Below are positions 36,601 through 47,800 of a stretch of DNA of 64,000 bases, one piece after another. How positions within the stretch are numbered: the first letter of the stretch is position 1; each line of letters starts with the position of its first letter. The notes below the pieces were generated by a model that worked only from the letters and a program-made list of their open reading frames with translations, did no database searches and was not told where the DNA came from. This DNA is from Panagrolaimus kolymaensis (lineage: Eukaryota; Nematoda; Chromadorea; Rhabditida; Panagrolaimidae): NCBI GenBank assembly GCA_028622995.1, contig JAJQJQ010000003.1, positions 2,046,001-2,110,000 of the forward strand. Reading direction: 5' to 3'. Both the position numbers and the translations under genes were made by a program.

Positions 36601-38610
36601 GGCACAATGGATGACACAACAATAAGTCGTTATGAATATGGTGCAAAGAAGGGTGACAGATATGATACTATCAAACCTGGTGAAAGCGATGTATGGCAAA
36701 CAAAAGGCACCATGGATGATAAAACTATAAGTAACACAGAATATGGTGCTAAGCATGGTGAACGATTTGAAGCAAAGCGTCCCAAAGACTCCGATATTCT
36801 ACGAGGTGATGGATCTTTTATGTCGGAAACTGAAAAACAGCGGGAATATAAAGGAAAAGTTGGTGATCGATATGATATGATAAAACATGGCGAAAGCGAT
36901 ACATGGAAAACTGGAGGCACCATGGATAATGTTTCGGTTAACACGACAGAGTATTCTGCTAAAAAAGGCGAACATTATGAAGCCCGAAAGCCCAAAGACT
37001 CAAACTTTTTACGTGGTGATGGCACCTTCCACACCGAAACTGAAAAACAAAGGCAATATGGTCCCAAATCCGGTGATCGTTATGATATGATAAAACACGG
37101 CGAAAGCGATACGTGGAAAACTGGAGGAAAAATGGATAATGTTTCGGTTAATACGTCAGAGTATGCAGCTAAACATGGTGACCGCTTTGAAGCAAGGCGG
37201 CCAAAAGATTCAAATATTTTAAAAGGTGATGGCACATTCGCTTCTGAAACAGAAAAGCAACACGAATATGGCCCAAAAGCAGGTGAAAGATTTGATGCAG
37301 TGAAACATGGTGAAAACGAAATTTGGAAAAATGAAGGAACAATGTCTTCTAATACCATAAGTAAAAGTGAATATGCAACTAAACATGGCGAAAGGTTTGA
37401 AGCAAAGCGCCCCAAGGATTCTAACATACTTAAAGGCACTGGTCCTTTTACAAAAGAAACCGAAAAGCAATTTCAATATGGTCCTAAAGCTGGTGACCGT
37501 TATGCAGTTATTAAACCTGGTGAAAATGAATTATGGAAACAAGGAGGCCAAATGAATGGATCAACAGTAAATCGAAGTGATTACGGAGCTAAAAAAGGTG
37601 AACGATTTGAAGCAAAACGCGCTGCAGACTCGAAGATTCTTCGAGGTGAAGGAAAATTTGCCAATACTACCATATCCAAGGACGAATTTCAAGCAAAAAT
37701 TGGAGAACGTCAAAAACCCCAGCGTCCAAGAACTTCAGATATTTGGAAGGTTGTTTAACAAAATAGAATTCAAAAAAAATAATTTGATTTTTTTTAGAAG
37801 AGTGGCTCGATGCAAAAATCTTCGGTTCACACAGATGAATATCAGAAGAAGCAACAAGAGAGACCAATAGTTTCAAAGCCAAAAGAATCAAATATTTTAA
37901 AAGGAGAAGGAAAAATAAATGGAATGTCGACAAGCGCTAATGAGTATACAATGAAACGCGGTGAAAGGTTTGAAAAATCTGTCCCGAAAAATAATCAAAT
38001 ACTAAATGTAAAAATAAAATAAAAAAATTGCCAGGCATTATTAATAGCATTAATTTTAGAATACTGGTAAAATGGAACTTTCTACAACTAGTCATGATGA
38101 ATATAAACAAAAAACATCCAACCGACCTACGGCAGTAAAGCATGCTTCTCAACTTATAAAAATGGGAGATGCAAAAACTGATTATCAAACAGTCAGCCAA
38201 CATGATTATCATGCAACTGAAGGTGATCGTTATGCAGTAACTCGTCATGCTGATGCAGAATTTTTTGATAGTAAAGCAGGCTTTGATGGTCACACAATTT
38301 ATAATGATGCATTCAAAACAGGAGCCACTGTGCAACGGGTTGCTGGAGTGAGACCTTCCACCGCTCTCAAACTTGGAGGTTCACGTGAACTTGTTAGTGG
38401 TTATCAAACAGTAAGTTATTGGCCTCTATTTTTTGTCGAATAATTAACTAAAAATTTTAGGAATTTCAATCAAAAATAGAACCATGTGTTGCGGGAGAAC
38501 TTGTGGATTCAGTTAAAAAAGATCATAAACCTACAGAGCATTTCGAATTTAACAAAATGTCATCCGGTCATCATTTTTATAAAAGTAAAGAAAAGCTTAA
38601 TTTGTTTTAA
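33605..38610 (+). CDS. SAXO: SAXO-type microtubule-associated protein with greatly expanded repeats
   Basis: Exons 33605-33648, 33719-33791, 33847-33933, 34208-34375, 34435-34677, 34763-34972, 35017-37749, 37798-38007, 38060-38410 and 38461-38610 give 1422 residues. The N-terminus has CICQICTCGRHKCPYN (residues 7-22), the Cys/His motif that opens SAXO (FAM154) proteins, which bind and stabilise axonemal microtubules through Mn modules. The body has about 26 modules of about 35 residues in the 2.7-kb exon alone, plus divergent ones outside. Two types alternate: one with RPKDSxILRGDGSF and one with KPGESDLW..GTMDD. Each opens with G(E/D)R(Y/F). The protein is highly charged, with no transmembrane segment. 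Human SAXO1 is about 470 residues, so this is roughly three times longer. In a nematode the likely site is sensory cilia or other stable microtubules. AATAAA lies at 38652. Confidence 0.75.
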
Positions 38611-38676
38611 TTTATATCTGTCTGTTTTATATTGTAATATAATTTAATTTCAATAAACCAATTTCATGAAAAAAAT

Positions 38677-39764
38677 TTATTCAACAATGCTTGAATTTTC
38701 TTTAACCCGTTTTAAAAAATCTATGAGAGGAACTTTCAAAATTGATGCTGAAGGAAAACCATGCCCGCCTTCATGAACAAAATATTCTGGATTATCAAAA
38801 TGTTTCATGAATTCTTTTGTGGCTTCATGAGGAATAACCTTAAAAGCTAATATAAAATGGGAATATAAAGAACGTAGAAAACAAACAGTGTCATTTGGAC
38901 TAAAAACATGGAATGAAGGAATGCTAATAGTATGTTGAGTCAAATATTGTAATGAATCAACTTTGCTATCGAAACCCGAAACAAGAATAGCAGCTTTGAA
39001 TGGAACAGTTCCTAAAAAATATGAATTTTTACAAAGAATGTGAAAATAAAGATAAAAAAACCTTTAAGAGATAATTCAGAAATATATAAAGCAGCCATAC
39101 ATGCACCTTGACTAAAGCCAAGAATAATATCAAAAGGACCTAAATTTTGTAAACATTCATCTAAAGCTTTGATAGACTCATCGAAGCCAACAGGTTTGCC
39201 ATTTGCATCATATTTAAAGCTGCCATCGGAAGTGTTGTTAAACCAAGAAAGGCTTCTGGGTAAATCAAAATAAACCAATCGAAAAAGCAAGTTATGTATT
39301 TCAAGGCAATTTCAAAAGCAACGAGATTCGGTTTTAATAAAAATTTTTGTGGACCCAAAAAACCCTATTAGTATTATCTTTTTTATAGCCTCATACTTTG
39401 CCTTTTCAATTGCTCTGCCTTGAATTACCTTGGCCCCCAAGAAAGTTGTTTTTGATCTAAAAAATAATTATATTCTTTATTCTAGTTAACTAATAAAATT
39501 AATAACCTTGGTTGACGTTACTGCTATCAGGTGCTGAATTTGGTGCATCAATATAAACTAAAATTGAAATATTTTCTTTTGTTGAAGATAATTAATTAAA
39601 TCCTACTAAATTCACATTTCTTTAAAGTCTTTCTTAAACCACCCATTTTAAGTTTCATTGCAATTGAATCTTGGTGATAACCATGAAGACATAGTATCTT
39701 TAAAAAATTTTTTTTAAATAAATGCTAGATGAACACAACTTACTCTAAATTGAGGTGAAGCCAT
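38677..39764 (-). CDS. OVCA2: FSH1/OVCA2-family serine hydrolase
   Basis: Minus-strand exons 39744-39764, 39607-39697, 39507-39557, 39429-39456, 39062-39255, 38887-39011 and 38677-38838 give 223 residues, close to human OVCA2 (227). It has an alpha/beta-hydrolase fold and probably acts on ester substrates. Features are the LCLHGYHQDS opening, RSLSWFNN, the nucleophile elbow GFSQGACMA (Ser112), VSGFDS, the Asp strand FHVFSPNDTVIP, and the catalytic His in HEGGHGFPS. I infer a 48-nt intron at 38839-38886. It is open in all three reading steps, but removing it brings SPNDT next to VIPHE, as the family expects. The stop codon overlaps the AATAAA poly(A) signal (38676-38681, minus strand), and the gene runs into the 3' end of SAXO. 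Confidence 0.88.
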
Positions 39765-41883
39765 CTTACTGAAAAATCTAAGCTAATCGGTAATTAAAAA
39801 AATTTAAATGAAATTGCTTTAAAAATGTGAAGGAAAAAAAGCTAAAGACAAAAATTGCTCAACAGCAAAGAGAACTTTTTTCGAAAGTGGAGTGTTCCTT
39901 TTAATCTTTCTAAACTCTCTCTATGAAGGTATTTATGAAAATCAAAAGCTATCGATTGTATGAAGATAATTGTTGTTGGTGGTTCTGTAATGTTTACTAA
40001 TGTAAATCAATCCATTTTTTCAAGAAAAAATTACAAAACTTATTTGTTGAATGTTTAGCCTTTTTAATTTTTGATGTTTTTAAACTTTTCATTGTATGTT
40101 TTAATATGTATGGTACAAAATAAATTTACGATTTTCTTAACCTTTGTTGAAAATTACTTGCCATTACAAATTCCATTTTGATGTAGTCATTATTTAGGAC
40201 AAAACGTTCAAAATTTACGAAAACTATAACTAATTTACTTTTCCTAAAATTTGAATGAATCACATTGAAGTCCATCTTTTTTCAATGCCTTTGATTTTTT
40301 TGAAGGTGAAATGTTGGAATTTTTTTTCTTGCGCTATGAACATCATTTTTTCTTCTCTTTTTTGAAGGAGAAAGGGAAACAATTTAAAATAGCTATGTTT
40401 CTTCATCAAAAAAAATTGCGGTCTGTTTTTTTTTTCTTGCATAAGACCTTGACATTTTGATTGCCCAACGGTCAAATAATTTCAGCCTATCTACTTTCGC
40501 TTTTTTTTCCATTTACTTCTTGAATCAAGGTTTCGCACAAGGCAGTAGCAGACGACGCCGCAATTGTCTTTTTGAAGGGCGTTGCTTCCGTTTAAGGCTT
40601 TTTGAGAAAAAAACTTTTGATTTTCAAAATGGTTTTTTTTCTAAATAGGCGAAAGTTTTATTTAATTATCTTTTTTAAATATTTTGGAGTTTTGATGGTT
40701 TTAATTTTTATTCAGTAGCAATAATTGATAGTTTTCTATTGCTTTTATTTTAAAACGGTAGCAAAAGGTAAAATTTTAAATTCATTGTATCTTTCACAAT
40801 TTTTTTAAAACTCTTTTTTTATATTTTCTATTAATCGTTATGAAACTTTGATCCAGCACTCTGTTAACCTTTTTTTTACAAAAACTGAAAAACTACTAAT
40901 ATGTTTGTTTTGCCTTCATTCATCGCCTGCCACTTATACTTCCTTAAATTGCTTAATTGCTTTTTTTGCGACAGCCATTCATTCCTTTTTCTTTTCCAGA
41001 AGCCTATTTTGTTAAAAAAAAAGTGAACACTTTGCTTTTTGTTTCTGAATGCGTGACCTTTACAATCTCTCGATGAGGAGAAGTTGTAAGTAACATCTCT
41101 TCTATTTAGAAATATTGAGAAAAAAAAATTTCTGATCAACGAAGAAGGTGAAGGAGAGAGAAACCCAACTAATAAAGAAGACTTGTTCAACTCTGGGCCC
41201 CGAAGGCTTCTAAGTGGCCACTTGACGTGCATGACGAATAAAAAAAATTATATAAGAATGGAAAAAAGGGCGTTGAAAAAATTAAGGAAAAATAAATAAC
41301 AAAGATGGAAACCTTTTGGCATTTTTTCAGTGTTTATTTGGAAGGTTTTAAAGTTATTGTTGCACAATAATAAAAATGTCAAGCACACGCTCGTTAAAGG
41401 TATTTGGCCTTTTTCTCGCTTCGCGCATAGAAGAAGTTTAGTTGGAAGACAATAATTTTTCTGTTTATTCATTCTTTGATAGTTGTTGCCATTATTGTTG
41501 TTACCTTGACATTTGCCCCTTTCCCTCTATATCAAAAGACTCAAATCTTTTTCTTCTTCTTTTTTTTGTTTGAATGCGTCATTGACTTTCTCTCTTTTTC
41601 TTATGTTAGTGAAAACCGTTTCTCATCAAAAGTTTTTGATCAATTAAATTTTAAAATTTTATTGAAAAAGATCCTCATTTTTTGTTAAAAAATTGCGTTT
41701 TAAAGATCATTTTATTTCACGGGTATTTTTCAATAAACTTTGTTGACTGAATTTATTTTTAGGATTTTTGTTTTCTTCCAGGCCTTCGAAAGGCCTTTTT
41801 TGTGGCTTATTCAATATTAAAGCCTTATTTGTTATTATCGTGAAAAATTAATTTATTTTACAATAGCCAACGCCCACAGAAAT
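39765..41883. other. Intergenic region between divergent OVCA2 and EGF/ZP genes
   Basis: A 2.1-kb region without supported genes. It has T-runs and A-runs throughout and a GC-richer patch at about 41185-41235. Open frames at 40876-41232 minus and 40457-40648 plus have no recognisable content. Confidence 0.4.
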
Positions 41884-44800
41884 ATGGCGCTTGCCGCCAA
41901 AAATCCAATCATGGAGTTTTCTTTTATTTTATGGCTTCTCACCTGCTTTATCACTTCTGGTTATGCCTTCACTAAAAACTTTGTTAATACTTCTATGCCA
42001 GATATGAGACCGACATTTGTGGTTAATTTTGATATGGCCACAGTTATATGCCAACATTCTAATAATGCTGAAGATTTACATTTGCATGATATTTCTATTC
42101 TTTGCAATGGCGTCACTGATTGTTTTAATAATCCTGCAATGCATGATGAAAGTTTTCCATATTGCAGTAAGGAAAAGAGAAAGCTCCAAATAAAAAATAA
42201 TAAATAAAAACTTGTTTTTTTTCTAGAGGGAAAATGTAACTCGACTTGTAATAATCGTGGCGCTTGTTTGTATGATGGTGAAAAAGCGCAATGTTATTGC
42301 AATTCAGGATTTCATGGGCCAAGTTGCGAAATTACAGGTAAACAAAGAAAATAATTAATTTATGAATTTTTTGAATTTTTGTTTACAGATAAAAACGAGT
42401 GCCAAGATAAACCTTGTCATTGGCTCGCCCATTGCACAAATACAATTAATTCCACCAAATGTGATTGCTTTCCTGGATTCAAAGGCAATGGCCACGAATG
42501 CACAGATATCGATGAATGTGCTGAAAATCTTGCAAATTGTCCAGAATATTCTCAATGTGTTAATCTTCCTGGAACTTTCTTTTGCAATTGCACATCTGGA
42601 TTTATGCCTAAAAGCGCTTTGATGCCAAAATGTATGGATATCGATGAATGCGCCACAGATATGCATAATTGTGCAGATGGACAATATTGTCAAAATACTT
42701 TTGGCAGTTTTGAATGTGTGAAAGAATGTTCCAAAGGATATCACCTTAATGAATCAACTTGCGATGATATCGATGAGTGTTTGGAATCACATCGATGCGA
42801 TAAGAGGGCAAGATGTGAGAACACCAGTGGCGGGTACAAATGCATTTGTGATGAAGGATTTACTGGTGATGGTCATTCGTGTTCTCGTAAGGGCACACTA
42901 TTGAAAAAATAGAGTTAATAAATCAATAAATTTTAGCGATTACTGATTGCAGCAAAAATGAAAATATTTGTCATAGACATGGATTTTGCATAGCTTCATT
43001 AAAAATGTGTATTTGTGAAACGGGTTATGCTGGCGATGGCATGTCTTGTCATGGTAAAATTTAACATTTATTCTGTGCTTTTTTAAATTTTATGAAATTA
43101 AGATGTAAATGAATGCGAGGCCTCTGGAAATCCATGCAAAGATCAATCTGGTAATAAATGTGTTAATATTGAAGGTGGTTATATTTGTTGTGATTCTAAA
43201 ATGGATAATCAAGAATGCATTGAAGGTAATCATCATAAATTTTTTCTTTTAAACCATTAGATTTTTTTATTTACAAAAAATAAAAAATGCTTTCATTGAC
43301 CTAATTTAATTTTCATTTTCTTTAACCGCCAAAAATTGGCTTTCCTTTTCTCTCAACTTTCTTTTTGTCGGTAATTTAAGGCTGCTACTATCTGTTTCAG
43401 AAAAAGGTGCTTACTGCTCTGGCGGTTGTGGCCTTCACGCAATTTGTTTCAATCAAACTTGTACTTGTGTTGATGGTTTTGAAGGTGACCCAAAAGTTCG
43501 ATGCAATGGTAAGTTTTCATTTAAAAAAATTTAAAAATCGAACGGAACAAAAAATGACAAAAAATTTATTTAAGAGACCAATTTTTATTTTTTGCAATTG
43601 GGGCCAGCGTAAGCGAGGAGCACGATCGCGAAGCGATCGTGCGACAAGCGAAACGCTGGCCCAAGTTGAGTCGGGGAAGGGAGCGCGCGATCTCTTTTTA
43701 TTTATCGGCTGGTATATTCATAGGTTTAATCATATCTTCTGGGGCTGAAATTTTGCAGGCTTATTAGTGACCACCTATAGAATATATCTGTAAAGAAATC
43801 CAGAAAAAAAACCGTATAAATCGAGAGTAATTAAATAAACAATGTCCAAAAAAAATATGTCTGTCAGTTTGTCCGTCACAAATCCTAAAACGAAAAGAGT
43901 ACAAATGAAAGCTTTAGTTCCTTTGAGTATTTTTTTTGATAGCTCTTTGTAATTTTTATGATTTTTTGATTGAGATTGGTTTTGATAAATTAAATTGTTG
44001 AGATAGCGTGAGTGGGAGAACGATGTGATAAAAAAAATAAAGCTTCCATAACAAAAGGCTAAATTAAAGAAAATAAAAAGAAGCAAAACTAAATCTATAA
44101 AAAGTCTTACAAAAAGATTTACCAAAAAATATAAAAGAGAGGAAAAAGGTATTACAAAATGGAATGAAAGTTTGGTTTATCGAATATTAAATAAATAGGA
44201 AGAAAAGAAAGTAGATAGGAGAGCTTTTGCAAAAAAATATCCAAAAGCAACAACCATGGGATTGGAATGGCCTGAAATGGTGCTGAAGGCAAAAGTGGTT
44301 GAAAACAACAAAAACAGGTCAGCTATAAGTATCTGAGCAGCGTTTTCTTGCAGGATTGAAAAAAAAAATCCCGGGAGTCTTATAGAAAAGAACAATTGTA
44401 CCCTGAACACTTTTTGAATAAAAAAATTTTAAAAATTTCTTTTTAAGTTGATTGATTTCCTTTATTAACATTTTCATTTAATACTATTTCAAATTTACAC
44501 AAATAAAACGTAGGAATGCTTAAAAATTGTGAGTATTTAGAAGCAATTTTAAATTTTGTAATTTCTTCTAAATTTTTTTTAAACATAAAACAAATATTTT
44601 TATGTTTGCCAGCAACCTAAGTAAATCTCTTCGAGCTCAATAAAAGAATAGAAATCATTACTATTACAAGGCTAAAAGCCAAAAAAGGTTGAAGTTGAGT
44701 CTTGAGTCAATAAAAGCAGGGCAATCAAGAAAAAATTTGAGTCAATAAAAGCATGGCAATCTCTAAGATTCACGCCGACTCAACTTCGCGGCCCTAAAAA

Positions 44801-47800
44801 AATTTTCTACGATCTTTTTTTACATCGCTTTTATAAATATTTGCAGTAACAAATAATTTAAAAGAACCATCAAAATTAGTTAATTTTCAAACTAAGCTCC
44901 ATGTTTATCAGTTCATCTACTAAATCTCTTTCCAATATTTTTTAATTTAATATTTTTCGAATATGGTTATCTTGACAAACAATTGCTTTTAGGATAGTTT
45001 ATTAAAGTTTGTTACATATGTTAAATTGAATTTAAATGAATTTTATTTCAATTAATTTACATTGAATAATAAATTTACACATTTAAACATTGATCTTGCT
45101 TATGTTTTTAAGTTGTTTTTAATAATTAAAGACGATTTTATTCCACATTGCTCTTAACACGAAGTTTATAAATAACAAATTTCCTCTATAAAATGGAAAC
45201 GATTAAAATTTAGTCAAGCTTCTTTTTTTTCAAAATTTTTTTAGGGCCGCGAAGTTGAGTCGGCGTGAATCTTAGAGATTGCCATGCTTTTATTGACTCA
45301 AATTTTTTCTTGATTGCCCTGCTTTTATTGACTCAAGACTCAACTTCAACCTTTTTTGGCTTTTAGCCTTGTAATAGTAATGATATAGAGTTAATTTTCT
45401 TTAGACGTTAACGAATGCGAAAATGAGTCCTTTTGTCCTGGAGTTGGACAATGGTGTGTCAATATGCTTGGAGGTTATATATGTTGTGGTCGAGATTCCA
45501 CACACCCTGAATGCAAAGGATTGGAAATTAATGCATTTGATGTAAATTATGGAAATCTTAGAAATCTTGGAAATGCTTCTTCTTCACTTTCAAAAGCACA
45601 ATTAGCGGCGGAAGGAAAACATCGAGCAGGATTTACACGTATGAAAAAAAAAATTACGCAAAATTTAATTTATAAAAACACTTTTTTTAGATATTATTGA
45701 AAAAGGGGGAAAATATCACAATGAATCTGGCGGCGTTGTAGTCGTATTTCGTGGAAACGAAACAGATTCAAGTGGAGAGGCAATGTCGAGTAATGGCGTT
45801 ACATTCAGCCTTGAAATCCCAACATGTAATATTGATGAAAGTAAAAATACTACAATTTGTCCATTAAATTCTGAATGCATTCAAGGAAGATGTTTATGCA
45901 TAAAAGGATTTGAATGGGGTCGAACTAGTGGTTCATGCATAGGTAGGTTACAGATTACAAGAGATTTTTAAAAAAATTAAAAAAACTTAAAAAATTAACA
46001 AATGTTTGAAGAAATAACAAAATTTAATTTTTTTATGTAAAATTGACGCCTTTTACTAACAGCTTTTTAATCCTATTTCTAACTTTTTTAAGATATTAAT
46101 GAATGTGAAAAGCTTTCATCGCCTTGCTTAAATGGGGCAGATGTTTGGTGTGTTAACCTTCCAGGCAGTTATCAATGTTGTAATACTACTTCCCCTGAAT
46201 CAGAATGTCTCGGATTGGAAATTAGCCCCAGTGGAATTTTCAAAGGACAAGGCGGTGATTTGAAATCTTCTGAACCATATGATGAAGATTCGAAATCGAA
46301 AATAAAGAATCAAGGAAAATGGGTGATTGAAAGTGGTGGTCAATGGAAAAATGAAAGTGGTGGAAAAATTATTGTAACCAAAGGAAAAGTACCATCAAAT
46401 CCTATCTTGATTGAAGCAACCACCTCTGGTTTTAAAGAAACCACAAAAACGAAAATTGTTCGACTTCCAGCAAGAAAATTTATCGTTACAACTCCTAATA
46501 GTGGTGAAACTGGAGCCGAAATTGAAAGCGAGGAAACAAGTTCACAATCTGGTGAATTAATAACTCAACCACTTGAAAATATAGAAAAATGGCCAGGCAG
46601 TAAGATTATAACCACCTTTGAATTTTCTTTCTTCTATCGGCTGTTTCTATTATTTTATTCTTCTTCTTTCTATCATCATTGAGGGACTATCGGGGCTTTA
46701 ATTTCTTCTTTCACTAGGTACTATTAGATTTAAAGGGTTTGATTTGTAATAATACTTTTTAGCTTCACTATCAACTATTGCCCCACTTTTGATTACAGCA
46801 GCCGAATTCACGCTTCCTGATTCATTTACTGACAATTCCACTGAGCTTTCGACATCTTTAGTGGCTGCAAGCTCTTCGACAATGGAAGGCAAATTAGTTA
46901 CTTTGGCTAATGAAGCCGAAGAATCTACAACACATCCGTCAACATCCCTTACTACTCCAAGATTTACCATTGCTGATCTTTTAAAGAAATTTGGAGTTAT
47001 CACTAACAAAGTGACCAGTAAACCTGTAATGTTAGTGACAGCTGGTTCAAAGTCCATCGAGGAAGTAAACAAAGAAACTTCATATGAAAGCACTGAAACA
47101 ACAACTTTGGAAGCAAGGTCAACTGAAATTTATAGTACCGCAAATACGGGAAGAAAAAACTCTTTTACTTCTCCTGCAACATCGAAAAGTGCATCTTCAA
47201 CCAAAATGAACAAAAATGTTATTGATTTTTCAACAACAAACCCCCTTTTTACTGACAGTGATAGCAGCAATTTAATTTCTTCAACAACTCCATTTTCTGC
47301 TGTTAAAACCACAACAAAAAAGCCTTCTAAAAATAAGAAAAAAACTTCAAATAAAAAACCAAAAAAAGTTAAAACGACTTCCTCGCCAGCTACTACTACT
47401 CCAATTTTAAAAACTCAAAGTAAAACAAAAACAACAAAAAAAAGTGGAGTTACAAAGAAAAAATTTACTGCAATTGCAAAGCAAACAGCATCTTCATCAG
47501 CCACTTCGCCCCTTCCTGTTACGAATTCAGAGTTTATAACTATAACCACTGAATCTCCAGATTCTACTAAAGCGACGACAAATGATAACTTTTTTTCAAC
47601 CACACAGCATTCATCGGCGACGAATGTCCCATCTTCCATAATTCCTGAAAGCAGTACTACAACTGATGAAGAAGATGAATATGAAATGGAAGTAGCAGTA
47701 ACAATGAGGTCAACTACAAATGAACCAAAGATGACTAAAACAACAAAGTTACCGAAAAGAAAGACTAAACCATCTTCAAAAAAATTTCAAAAAGGTATGA

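Larger units (their letters stand above)
43509..45404 (+). other. 1.9-kb intron of the EGF/ZP gene, with repeats
   Basis: It lies between phase-1 EGF exons and is far longer than the other introns of this gene. It contains the GC-rich hairpin at 43601-43662 and the MITE at 44654-45384. The antisense open frames at 43775-44125 and 44177-44410 are hydrophobic but have no recognised family, so I do not call them. Confidence 0.6.

Noticed and set aside
35013..37476. Long antisense open frames opposite the SAXO repeats
   Set aside because: They follow from the repetitive sense codons; the sense frame has the conserved motif, splice sites and family match.
43601..43662. GC-rich hairpin as a tRNA or known structured RNA
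   Set aside because: It lacks cloverleaf arms, anticodon loop and the B-box GGTTCGANNCC; it is only a nested stem.
43775..44410. Two hydrophobic antisense frames in the EGF/ZP intron as membrane-protein genes
   Set aside because: Lys- and Phe-rich by AT bias, no conserved motif, and no splice partners.
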